A DNA stretch of 64,000 bases. Source: DASYQD01 sp963837455. GTDB taxonomy: Bacteria; Acidobacteriota; Thermoanaerobaculia; Multivoradales; JAIOJS01. Both the position numbers and the translations under genes were made by a program. Shown here piece after piece: positions 8,505 to 16,402 of this stretch. Numbering within the stretch: the first letter of the stretch is position 1; each line of letters begins with the position of its first letter. The stretch covers positions 1 to 64,000 of the forward strand of contig CAWINM010000008.1 in assembly GCA_963837455.1 (NCBI GenBank). Reading direction: 5' to 3'. The notes under the pieces are model-generated. The model did no database searches, was not told where the DNA came from, and was given only the letters and a program-made list of their open reading frames with translations.

Positions 8505-10786
8505 GCGCCGCCGCCCTTCCGCGGCGGACGCCGGTCCTCGCCGCCGCGCTCGCTCTCTACGCCGCCGTCGTCGCCGCACAGACCACCAGCGCCGACACCG
8601 CGGCCGCCGCGCAGGCGCGGGCGACGGCGGCGGGTGCCGCGGCCGCCCAGGGCGGGAGCAGCGGCTCGTCCGCTGCCCACGCCGCCGCCGCAGAGTCCGC
8701 CCAGGCCACGAAGCCGGTGAGCGCGACCGCCGCACACCAGCCGGCTGCCGCGACGGCCACCAAGCTCGCAGCGCAGCGCCTCGCCATCGACTCCGCCGTG
8801 CGGCTGCAGGCCGGCGGCGACCTGGCGGCGGCCACCCACCTGCTCGACGAGCAGCACGGCGCCTGCGCGGCGGGCACGGCGGGCGCAGGCTGCCGGCAGT
8901 TGCTCGACTACAGCCTCGGCTACGTGCTGCAGCAGAGCAGCGCCGCTGCCCTGGACCCCAAGCAGCTGCTCGGCCGTGCCGCGGCGTCCTACCAACGCGT
9001 CCTGGACGAGAACCCCAACCACGCCCCCACGCTCGAGAACCTGGCGACCATCTCCGCGCAGCTCGGCGAGCCGCAGATCGCCGCCGGCTATCTCCGCCGG
9101 GCTCTCGACGCCGAGCCATCTTCCACCAGCACGTACGCGCTCGAGCTGGGGGATCTCCTGCTGGCGAGCGGTTCGCCAACGGCGGCGCGCGGCGCCTTTC
9201 GCATGGCGGCGGACCGCGGCGACGAGGCTGCCCGCAGCCGGCTCGTGCTCACCTACACTCGCGACCCGGCTCCCGGTGCCGGCGCCGAGCTCCTCCGCCT
9301 CGGCGGCGAGTGGGAGTCGCTGACTCCCACTGCCGCCGCGGACGCCTACGACGCCACCCTCCGGCTGGCGACCAGCGCCGGCGACACCGCGCTGGCGCAA
9401 GAGGCCCTGCTGCGGCGGGTGAGCCAGGCCGCCGAGAACCGCGGGGTGTCCTGGCGCGACCTGGCCCGCCTTCCCGAGGGGAGCGGCGGTGCGGCGGGGG
9501 ACGACCTGCGCGGCTGGTTGCAGCACCCGGAGCTGTCGCTGCCAAAGGGCAGCTGGTGGCGGTCGAGCGCGGAACGCGCCGAGACGCTGGCGCGGCTAGG
9601 TGTGCTGGTGGGGAAGGGACGCCTCGGCAGCGGCGACGCCGCCACGGCGGAGGCGATCTGGCGCCAGGCGCTCGAGCTCGCCCGCCCCTTCGACCGCGCC
9701 AGCGTCGACCTGCGCACCGAGCTGGCACTGCTCTACCACCGGCATCCCGAGCTCGACCGCTTCGGCGTCGAGCTGGTGAGCACCGAGGAGGCGCTCCTCG
9801 AGGAGAAGGGCGTGGCACTCGCGCACGGCGACCGCAAGACGGCGCAGCGCTACGACACGGCGCTCGGCCTCATCTACGCCGACCGTGGCCAGTGCGAGAG
9901 CGATCCGCCGTGGCGGGGTGGCCTCTACCAGCTCGGTCACGCCGTCGCCGCCGCCGAGGATCGCGCCACCATCGAGAAGGTCTACCTGCCGGTGCCGTTG
10001 GTGCGCCAGCGCCTGGCCGCGTGCCAGCGCGCCGCCGGCGCCACCCGCGAGGCGGCGGCCACCCTCCTCGCAACGGCGCGGGACTACCTCGACCTCGATG
10101 ATTCCACGCAGGCCGGGCGCCAGCTCGCTGCCGCCGGCGAGCTCGCCGCCACCGCCTGGCCGCAGGGCTTGGCCAGCATCCGCAGCTTCGGCGAGGTCCT
10201 GGCGACCCGGCGGCGCGCCGCTGCGATGGCCGACGGCAAGGACGAGGTCCCCGCCGAGCAGCTCGCCGAGTTCTCGAGCAGCGCCTGGCTGGCACCCAGC
10301 TGGGACTTGCTGCAGCCAGACCTTGTCGCCCGTCAGCGGTTCAAGGCGACCGCCGACCTGGCGATCGCCGCCACGCGGTCGGCAACTGCCGCCACCGAGG
10401 CGCTGCGCCTCGCGCAGGCGGCGCTCGCCATGGTCACCGACAGCAAGACGACGCTCAGCGGCGCCGGTGATCTGCTGCGCGTCGAACGCCTGCAGGACAT
10501 CGTCGGCGGCGCCGTCGGCATCGCTCCCGCGGTGCCCCGGGTGGAGCTGGCGGTCGCCGGCGACCAGCGGGGAGTCCCGCTGGCGCTGGCCAGCGCCAGC
10601 GAGGCGAAGACGGTCGTGCTCGACCCCGACGCGCGCACCGCCCTCCGCATCGTGCAGCGGCTGGGGGTCGAGCGCGTCATCGCCGCGGGTCTGCACCTGC
10701 AGATCCGCGGCGACGCCATAACCATCCGTGAAGCCGCCCCCGGCGTCGACGTGGCGGCGCTCGAGCGCGAGCTGAACCAGATCTAG
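8501..10786 (+). CDS. Exported TPR-repeat protein, third gene of the trio
   Basis: 761 residues: a signal peptide (residues 1-26), then a 60-residue Ala/Ser/Gly-rich low-complexity region, then helical repeats. TPR-like helices are clearest at about 165-215 ('YQRVLDENPNHAPTLENLAT', 'AAGYLRRALDAEPSSTSTYA'). Further helical pairs run to about 560 ('AIWRQALELARPFDRASVDL', 'AACQRAAGATREAAATLLAT'). The last 120 residues are different, with 'KTVVLDPDARTALRIVQRLG' and 'AAGLHLQIRGDAITI', and may be a separate beta-alpha domain. It is probably a periplasmic scaffold for the two coupled upstream products. The gene ends in TAG. Confidence 0.8.
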   Translation: MSAAALPRRTPVLAAALALYAAVVAAQTTSADTAAAAQARATAAGAAAAQGGSSGSSAAHAAAAESAQATKPVSATAAHQPAAATATKLAAQRLAIDSAVRLQAGGDLAAATHLLDEQHGACAAGTAGAGCRQLLDYSLGYVLQQSSAAALDPKQLLGRAAASYQRVLDENPNHAPTLENLATISAQLGEPQIAAGYLRRALDAEPSSTSTYALELGDLLLASGSPTAARGAFRMAADRGDEAARSRLVLTYTRDPAPGAGAELLRLGGEWESLTPTAAADAYDATLRLATSAGDTALAQEALLRRVSQAAENRGVSWRDLARLPEGSGGAAGDDLRGWLQHPELSLPKGSWWRSSAERAETLARLGVLVGKGRLGSGDAATAEAIWRQALELARPFDRASVDLRTELALLYHRHPELDRFGVELVSTEEALLEEKGVALAHGDRKTAQRYDTALGLIYADRGQCESDPPWRGGLYQLGHAVAAAEDRATIEKVYLPVPLVRQRLAACQRAAGATREAAATLLATARDYLDLDDSTQAGRQLAAAGELAATAWPQGLASIRSFGEVLATRRRAAAMADGKDEVPAEQLAEFSSSAWLAPSWDLLQPDLVARQRFKATADLAIAATRSATAATEALRLAQAALAMVTDSKTTLSGAGDLLRVERLQDIVGGAVGIAPAVPRVELAVAGDQRGVPLALASASEAKTVVLDPDARTALRIVQRLGVERVIAAGLHLQIRGDAITIREAAPGVDVAALERELNQI

Positions 10787-10952
10787 CCGGCTCCCGAGAA
10801 CCGCAGACTTACCAGCCGCGCGTGGGTCCACCCCAGCTCACCCGCTTCCACAGCGACCGCGGCGGCGCCAGCGGCCGGGTTGACGACGGTCTGGTAGCAG
10901 GAACGGGCCGTCGAGGCTGGCTCGAGGCCGCTGAGCACGCGACCACCCGCCC

Positions 10953-11453
10953 CTATTCGAGCCAGGGGCGGAACGCCTCCTCGGTCTCCGGCGCCAGCTC
11001 GGGATGGCCGTCGAGGACGCGGGCGCAGGCGTTCCAGCGCAGCAGGGCGTCGTCGTTGGCCGGCGGGCGAATGGCGGCGGCGCCCTCGTAGTGGTCCATG
11101 GCCTGGCGGAACCAGTCGTGGACGGTGTGCCCGCTGCGCGGGCCGCCGCGTTTCATCTGCGCCTTCGCCCGCCGCTCGCAGAGGATGCCGGCGTAGTAGC
11201 GCCGCTTGTACTCGTCCTGCAGCAGCGCCAGGGTGGCACGCGCCTGGTCGTAGGCCGCCGCCATGCGCTCCTCGAGCTGGTCGGAGAGCGAGAGGGTAAG
11301 GGCGACCAGCGCCTCCTGGTTGTCGGGCTCCACCGCCAGCACGTCGCGGCAGATGCTCTCGGCGTCGCTCGGCTCGTTGAGCAGCCGGTAACGATGCGCC
11401 TTCTCGAGCGCGGCGGGGACAGCTTGCGGCGACAGGCGCTTGAGCTCGAACAT
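10953..11453 (-). CDS. Helical-repeat (TPR-like) protein, last gene of the sdh operon
   Basis: 166 residues, no signal peptide, nearly all alpha-helical. 'ALEKAHRYRLLNEPSDAESI' followed by 'CRDVLAVEPDNQEALVALTL' is a TPR-like pair, and further helices run through 'AAYDQARATLALLQDEYKRR' and 'WFRQAMDHYEGAAAIRPPAN'. An AGAGGAGG ribosome site lies a few bases before the ATG. It follows sdhB by 38 bases on the same strand and is likely cotranscribed, so an assembly or regulatory role for succinate dehydrogenase is plausible but unproven. It is soluble and probably cytoplasmic. Confidence 0.8.
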   Translation of the reverse strand: MFELKRLSPQAVPAALEKAHRYRLLNEPSDAESICRDVLAVEPDNQEALVALTLSLSDQLEERMAAAYDQARATLALLQDEYKRRYYAGILCERRAKAQMKRGGPRSGHTVHDWFRQAMDHYEGAAAIRPPANDDALLRWNACARVLDGHPELAPETEEAFRPWLE

Positions 11454-11491
11454 CGACTAGCCTCCTCTCGCGCTCGACCCCGGCGCCGCCC

Positions 11492-12232
11492 CTACTCGCG
11501 CCGGCCCCGGAACAGCCGCGTCAGCGGGTCGTGCACGGCGTCGACCACCCGCTCCTTGAGCGGGATGATGGCGTTGTCGGTGATGGTGATCCCCTCTGGA
11601 CAGACCTTGGTGCAGCACTTGGTGATGTTGCACAGGCCGATCCCGTGCTCGCGCCAGAGGTCCTGCACGCGGTCGGCGCCGTCGAGCGGGTGCATCTCGA
11701 GTGCCGCAGCGTAGACCAACAGCCGGGGGCCGATGAAGCGCTCGTGCTGCTGGTGGTCGCGCAGCACGTGGCAGACGTCCTGGCAGAGGAAGCACTCGAT
11801 GCACTTGCGGAGCTCCTGCACGCGGTCGACGTCCTGCTGCGCCATGCGCCAGGTGCCGTCGGGGGCGTCGGGCGGACGCGGCGCGAAGCGCTTGACCTTG
11901 CGCTTGGCGGCGAAGTTCCACGACACGTCGGTGACGAGGTCGCGGACGGCAGGGAAGCTGCGCATCGGCTCGACGGTGACCGGCTCGTCGAGCGGCAGAT
12001 CGGAGAGACGCGTCATGCACATCAGCCGCGGCTTGCCATTGACCTCCGCCGAGCAGGAGCCGCACTTGCCGGCCTTGCAGTTCCAGCGTACGGCGAGGTC
12101 GTTGGCGCTCTCGGCCTGGATCTGGTGCACGGCGTCGAGCACCACCATCCCCTCGCTGACGTTGGTCTGGTAGTCGACGAAGGCGCCGCCGCCGCCGTCG
12201 CCGCGCCAGATGCGGAAGCTCGCGCGCGCCAT
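11492..12232 (-). CDS. sdhB: Succinate dehydrogenase/fumarate reductase iron-sulfur subunit
   Basis: 246 residues with all three cluster motifs. The plant-type [2Fe-2S] ligands are Cys52, 57, 60 and 72 (CKAGKCGSCSAEVNGKPRLMC begins at 52). The [4Fe-4S] motif CIECFLCQDVC is at 144-154, and the [3Fe-4S] region CNITKCCTKVC is at 201-211. The subunit passes electrons from the SdhA flavin to the membrane anchor and quinone. The ATG directly abuts the sdhA stop codon, so translation is coupled. Nothing is missing. Confidence 0.96.
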   Translation of the reverse strand: MARASFRIWRGDGGGGAFVDYQTNVSEGMVVLDAVHQIQAESANDLAVRWNCKAGKCGSCSAEVNGKPRLMCMTRLSDLPLDEPVTVEPMRSFPAVRDLVTDVSWNFAAKRKVKRFAPRPPDAPDGTWRMAQQDVDRVQELRKCIECFLCQDVCHVLRDHQQHERFIGPRLLVYAAALEMHPLDGADRVQDLWREHGIGLCNITKCCTKVCPEGITITDNAIIPLKERVVDAVHDPLTRLFRGRRE

Positions 12233-14062
12233 CTATTTCATCTCCTCGATGACGGCGGCGAGCTCGGCGCTCATCGCCGGCAGCGGCACGCGCGACACCT
12301 CCATGCCGCCGTCGGCGCCCTGGCGTACCACCACGTTGACCTTGGCGAGCTGCGGATCCTTCTCCGGGTAGTCGTCGCGGAACTGGGCGCCGCGGCTCTC
12401 GCGCCGCTCGATGGCGGCGCGCGCGATCGCCTCCGACACGGTGAGCAGGTTGGCGAGGTCGAGCGCCGTGTGCCAGCCCGGGTTGTACTCGCGGTTGCCG
12501 ATCACCCGCACCCGCTCGGCCCGCCGGCGGAGGGCGGCGATCGCCTCGAGGGCGCGCTCCATCTCCTCGCCACGGCGCACGATGCCGACGAGGTCCTGCA
12601 TCATCACCTGCAGCTGGTGCTGGATGGCGTAGGGCCCGTCGGGATCGGGCTCGCCCGCCTCGGCGAAGGGCGCCAGCGCCAGGCGATGGGCCGTCTCCAC
12701 CTGTGCCGCGTCCACGCTGCCGCGCGGGCGACTGCCGGCGAGCGCCGCTGCGTGCTCCCCCGCCCGCTTGCCGAACACCAGCAGGTCGGAGAGCGAGTTG
12801 CCGCCGAGGCGGTTAGCGCCGTGCAGCCCGGCGCCGCACTCGCCGGCAGCGAACAGCCCCGCCACCGTCGACATCTGGGTCTCGGGATCGACCCGCACGC
12901 CGCCCATCACGTAGTGGGTGGTGGGGCCGACCTCCATGGGCTCCTTGGTGATGTCGATCCCCGCCAGCTGCGAGAACTGGTGGTACATGCTGGGCAGCTT
13001 CTTCTTGATGTGCTCGGCGGCGTGGGGGAGGCGCTCCTTGATCCACGAGATGTCGAGGAAGACGCCGCCGTGCGGGCTGCCCCGCCCCTCGCGCACCTCG
13101 CGAACGATGCAGCGCGCCACGTGGTCGCGAGTGAGCAGCTCGGGAGGGCGGCGGGCGTCCTTGTCGCCCTGGCAGTAGCGCCACCCCTCCTCCTCGCTGT
13201 CGGCGGTCTGCGCGCGGTAGTTGGCGGGGATGTCGTCGAACAGGAAGCGCCGGCCGGTGCTGTTGCGCAGCACGCCGCCCTCGCCGCGCACGCCCTCGGT
13301 GACCAGGATGCCCCGCACGCTCGGCGGCCACACCATGCCGGTGGGGTGGAACTGCACGAACTCCATGTCGATGAGGTCGGCGCCGGCGTGGTAGGCGAGG
13401 GCGTGGCCGTCGCCGGTGTACTCCCAGCTGTTGCTGGTGATCGCGTAGGCGCGGCCGATGCCGCCGGTGGCGAGCACCACCGCGCCGGCGCTGAAGACGA
13501 CGCAGCGTCCGCGCTCGCGGTCGTAGCCGAAGGCGCCCACCACCCGCTTGCCCGCGCCCGCACCCTCGATGAGCAGGGTGGTGACGGTGTGCTCCATGTG
13601 GAAGTCGATGCCCTGGTGGATGCCATGGTCCTGCAGCGTGCGAATCATCTCCAGCCCGGTGCGGTCCCCGACGTGGGCGAGCCGGGGGTAGCGGTGGCCC
13701 CCGAAGTTGCGCTGCAGGATGCGCCCGTCGGGAGTGCGGTCGAACAGCGCCCCCCACGCCTCGAGCTCGCGAACGCGCTCGGGGGCCTCCTTGGCGTGCA
13801 GCTCCGCCATGCGCGGGTGGTTGACGTACTGGCCGCCGCGCATGGTGTCGGCGAAGTGCACCTCCCAGCCGTCGCGGTCGTCGACGTTGGCGAGGGCGGC
13901 GGCGATCCCCCCCTCGGCCATCACCGTGTGGGCCTTGCCGAGCAGCGACTTCGACACCACGACGACGCGGGCGCCGGCCGCCGAGGCGGCGATGGCGGCA
14001 CGCAGGCCGGCGCCGCCGGCGCCGACCACCAGCACGTCGCAGTCGTGGCGCCGGTGCTCCAT
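12233..14062 (-). CDS. sdhA: Succinate dehydrogenase/fumarate reductase flavoprotein subunit
   Basis: 609 residues from ATG 14062. The dinucleotide-binding GAGGAG sits at 14-19, and the covalent-FAD region 'KAHTVMAEGGIAAAL' has the conserved His at about 45. The substrate-site 'MEFVQFHPTG', 'GECGAGLHGANRLGGNSL' near the C-terminal third and 'REYNPGWHTALDL' are all present. It oxidises succinate to fumarate (or the reverse) on the cytoplasmic face. An upstream in-frame ATG at 14152 would run back into sdhC and is rejected. The gene lies 28 bases after sdhC, and sdhB starts on the base after its stop. Confidence 0.96.
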   Translation of the reverse strand: MEHRRHDCDVLVVGAGGAGLRAAIAASAAGARVVVVSKSLLGKAHTVMAEGGIAAALANVDDRDGWEVHFADTMRGGQYVNHPRMAELHAKEAPERVRELEAWGALFDRTPDGRILQRNFGGHRYPRLAHVGDRTGLEMIRTLQDHGIHQGIDFHMEHTVTTLLIEGAGAGKRVVGAFGYDRERGRCVVFSAGAVVLATGGIGRAYAITSNSWEYTGDGHALAYHAGADLIDMEFVQFHPTGMVWPPSVRGILVTEGVRGEGGVLRNSTGRRFLFDDIPANYRAQTADSEEEGWRYCQGDKDARRPPELLTRDHVARCIVREVREGRGSPHGGVFLDISWIKERLPHAAEHIKKKLPSMYHQFSQLAGIDITKEPMEVGPTTHYVMGGVRVDPETQMSTVAGLFAAGECGAGLHGANRLGGNSLSDLLVFGKRAGEHAAALAGSRPRGSVDAAQVETAHRLALAPFAEAGEPDPDGPYAIQHQLQVMMQDLVGIVRRGEEMERALEAIAALRRRAERVRVIGNREYNPGWHTALDLANLLTVSEAIARAAIERRESRGAQFRDDYPEKDPQLAKVNVVVRQGADGGMEVSRVPLPAMSAELAAVIEEMK

Positions 14063-14090
14063 CAGCGGCAGCGGACGCCGGGGCCGCGCA

Positions 14091-14888
14091 TCACAGCAGC
14101 CTCCAGTCGGTCCACACCCCCATCGAGCAGAGGCGCACGTAGAGGTCGGCAAAGGCGACCATCAGCAGGCTCGACCAGGCCCATAGCTGGTGCCGGCGGT
14201 TGAAGCAGCCGACGCAGCGGTAGGCCTGGAAGCGCAGCGGCGCCCGTGACGGCTGGTCGAGGCGCCCGCCCACCAGGTGGCGCAGCGAGTGGCAGCCGAA
14301 GGTGTAGCCGGCGAGCAGGATGGTGTTGGCGGCGAGCACCAGGGTGCCGACGCCGATGCCGAACGACACCTTGCCGGTCGCCGGGTCGGCGAACCACAGC
14401 GCCTTCCAGACGTCGTGGGCAAGAAAGACGAGGAAGGGCAGCGCCAGGTAGAGGAAGTAGCGGTGGACGTTCTGCAGCACCAGCGGGAAGGAGGCCTCGC
14501 CGCGGTAGCGCTGGCGCGGCTCCCCCACCGCGCAGCTCGGCGGATCGGCCCAGAAGGCCTTGTAGTAGGCCCCGCGGTAGTAGTAGCAGGTGAGCCGAAA
14601 GCCGCCCGGCGCCCAGAGGATGAACAGCGCGGCCGACCAGGGGATCCAGCCCGGCCACCAGGCCGGTCGGCCGCCGAACCAGGCGGTCGACGCGTCGCCG
14701 AAGACCTCCGGCGAGTAGAAGGGGGAGAGGTAGGGACCGAAGCGGTAGTGCGCCCCCTGGAATGCCGCCCAGGTGGCGTAGACGACGAAGGCGGCGAAGA
14801 CGACGAAGGTGACGGCGGGCTGCACCCACCAGGCGTCGCGCCGCGCCGTCTCGAAGGCCCGCCGTCGCAGGACTCCCACCTCAGCCAT
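14091..14888 (-). CDS. sdhC: Succinate dehydrogenase five-helix cytochrome b subunit
   Basis: 265 residues with about five hydrophobic helices (near 22-42, 83-100, 142-160, 178-200 and 235-252). This matches the single-anchor, five-helix type rather than separate SdhC and SdhD. Candidate haem ligands are His142 (NVHRYFLY), His158, His200 and His204 (FGCHSLRH). The cytoplasmic loop 'TCYYYRGAYYKAFWADPP' and the short motif RCVGCFNRRH (CxxC at 225-228) resemble the mycobacterial Sdh1-type anchor as I recall it. ATG 14888 has GAGG 6-9 bases upstream. It is the first gene of sdhC-sdhA-sdhB-TPR; no sdhD follows, consistent with the five-helix type. Confidence 0.88.
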   Translation of the reverse strand: MAEVGVLRRRAFETARRDAWWVQPAVTFVVFAAFVVYATWAAFQGAHYRFGPYLSPFYSPEVFGDASTAWFGGRPAWWPGWIPWSAALFILWAPGGFRLTCYYYRGAYYKAFWADPPSCAVGEPRQRYRGEASFPLVLQNVHRYFLYLALPFLVFLAHDVWKALWFADPATGKVSFGIGVGTLVLAANTILLAGYTFGCHSLRHLVGGRLDQPSRAPLRFQAYRCVGCFNRRHQLWAWSSLLMVAFADLYVRLCSMGVWTDWRLL

Positions 14889-15023
14889 GTTGCGTCCTCG
14901 TAGGCCGAACCATCCGCTGCCGGCGCGAGGCCCCACGCTGGCCGGACGGATCGAGGTCGCCGGTATTCGAGCCCAACCGGCGCGGGGTGTCAATCGCCAC
15001 CGCCGGACGCGGCGCCGTAACGT

Positions 15024-15968
15024 TCAGCTGCCGCCGAGCACGCGGTTCTTGCCGGCGCGCTTGGCGTGGTAGAGGCGCTCGTCGGCCACCTGGATCAGCG
15101 GCTCGAGCTCCTTGCCGTCCTCGGGGTAGTGCGAGATCCCCATCGAGATGGTGAGCCGCATCTGGTGCTCCTGGTGGACGAAGAGAGTCTCCGCCAGCAG
15201 GTGGCGCAGCCGCTCGGCGGCGGTCAGCGCCTCGGCCGCCTCGGTCTCCGGCAGGTAGGCGACGAACTCCTCGCCGCCGTAGCGCGCTCCGACGTCGAAC
15301 TGGCGGAGGCGGCTGCGGATCAGGGCTCCCACCTCGCGCAGCACCGCCGACCCCGCCAGGTGACCGTTGCGGTCGTTGAGCTGCTTGAAGTCGTCGAGGT
15401 CCATCATCACCACCGCACAGCCCTTGGCCGAGGTGGCGTAGCGCTCGAGCTCCCAGGCGAGAGCGGTGCGGAACGACTCGTAGGTGAGCAGCCCGGTGAG
15501 GTCGTCGTACTGGATGCGGTTGCGGATCTCGGTGTGGAACGCGGTGTCGATGGCGTCGTGGAGCTCAAACTTGAGCAGCGTGCCGCCGACCAGGATCTTG
15601 TCGCCGTCGACCAGCATGTGGGTGGCCGCCCGCTTGCCGTTGACGAACACGTGGTTGGTGCTCTCGAGGTCGACCAGGCGAAAGATGGTCTCACCGCCGA
15701 GGCGCGCCCCCTCGATGGCGGCGTGGGCGCGCGAGATCTGCTTGTCGGGGAGGACGATGTCCGCCACTTCGCCGCGACCGAGCACCACCCGGTTGCGGCG
15801 CAAGGGGAAGTGGCGGCCGATCTCGGCACCGCGGAGCACCACCAACGTCCCCACCCGCTTGGAAGGGGAGTCGAGGGCGCGCTCGGTGGAGATGACGGTG
15901 GCGTCGTGGTCGGGCACGGCCACCGCACCTTCCCCGTCCTCCGGCTCGTCGTCGGGCCGCTCGGCCAT
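15024..15968 (-). CDS. FHA-GGDEF diguanylate cyclase
   Basis: 314 residues. An FHA domain lies at about 40-137 with the phosphothreonine-binding signature (GR at 64-65, SRAH at 79-82, 'STNHVFVNG' at 103-111). It is followed by a GGDEF domain at about 150-310 with active-site GGEEF at 231-235. An RxxD inhibitory site (RQFD, 222-225) lies exactly five residues before it, so both catalysis and c-di-GMP feedback are predicted. No transmembrane helix is present. The FHA domain suggests control by a Ser/Thr kinase. The start at 15968 is supported by TAGGCT 7 bases upstream. Confidence 0.93.
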   Translation of the reverse strand: MAERPDDEPEDGEGAVAVPDHDATVISTERALDSPSKRVGTLVVLRGAEIGRHFPLRRNRVVLGRGEVADIVLPDKQISRAHAAIEGARLGGETIFRLVDLESTNHVFVNGKRAATHMLVDGDKILVGGTLLKFELHDAIDTAFHTEIRNRIQYDDLTGLLTYESFRTALAWELERYATSAKGCAVVMMDLDDFKQLNDRNGHLAGSAVLREVGALIRSRLRQFDVGARYGGEEFVAYLPETEAAEALTAAERLRHLLAETLFVHQEHQMRLTISMGISHYPEDGKELEPLIQVADERLYHAKRAGKNRVLGGS

Positions 15969-15975
15969 CGGCGCC

Positions 15976-15981
15976 AGCCTA
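15976..15981 (-). promoter_or_regulatory. -10-like TAGGCT, 7 bases before ATG 15968
   Basis: Minus-strand TAGGCT, 7 bases, then the ATG of the FHA-GGDEF gene. No ribosome site in between. Confidence 0.4.
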
Positions 15982-16048
15982 CCAACGCCGGGGTCGCGCC
16001 GGTATGACCGCGGGCGGGATACCTCAACCGCACCGCGGGGCACGGGCC

Positions 16049-16279
16049 CTACTTCGGCTCGTCGAGCCGCCTCGCCTCGCGCATCGCCAACGCCACGAAG
16101 GTCCCCACACCCGCCTCGACGAGGGCGAAGACCCGCCAGGCGCCCCCGAGCCACACCAGGTAGACGTGCAGCGCCAGGGCGAGGGGAACGATCACCGTCA
16201 GCAGGGCGAGGCGCCGCCGCGGAATGGTGACCATCGGCAGTAGCGCGAGGACGGCGAACGGCGCCGGCGGTCGGAACAC
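16049..16279 (-). CDS. Small membrane protein, function unknown
   Basis: 76 residues with two hydrophobic segments: about 6-16 plus 23-44 (LALLTVIVPLALALHVYLVWLGG) and 48-66 (WRVFALVEAGVGTFVALAM). They are separated by basic residues, and the tail is charged (REARRLDEPK). No family is recognised. GTG 16279 is chosen because TAGACT lies 6 bases before it, and the downstream gene is 80 bases away. It is real-looking because the hydrophobic pattern is conserved in only one frame. Confidence 0.6.
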   Translation of the reverse strand: MFRPPAPFAVLALLPMVTIPRRRLALLTVIVPLALALHVYLVWLGGAWRVFALVEAGVGTFVALAMREARRLDEPK

Positions 16280-16285
16280 GTCGGC

Positions 16286-16291
16286 AGTCTA
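16286..16291 (-). promoter_or_regulatory. -10-like TAGACT, 6 bases before GTG 16279
   Basis: Minus-strand TAGACT followed by 6 bases and GTG. Leaderless spacing. Confidence 0.45.
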
Positions 16292-16402
16292 GGCGATGGC
16301 GCCGCGGCCTGAAGCAACGACCATCACTGGCCACCATGGAGATGAGCCCAGCGGCGGGTAGACGGACGCCGGCCCCGGTTGTGGCCTCGTTTGTGGCCTC
16401 GT

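Noticed and set aside
11531..14203. An 890-codon plus-strand open frame antisense to sdhB/sdhA
   Set aside because: Rich in His/Ala/Val/Glu with no domain; it mirrors the third-position GC of the real genes on the other strand.
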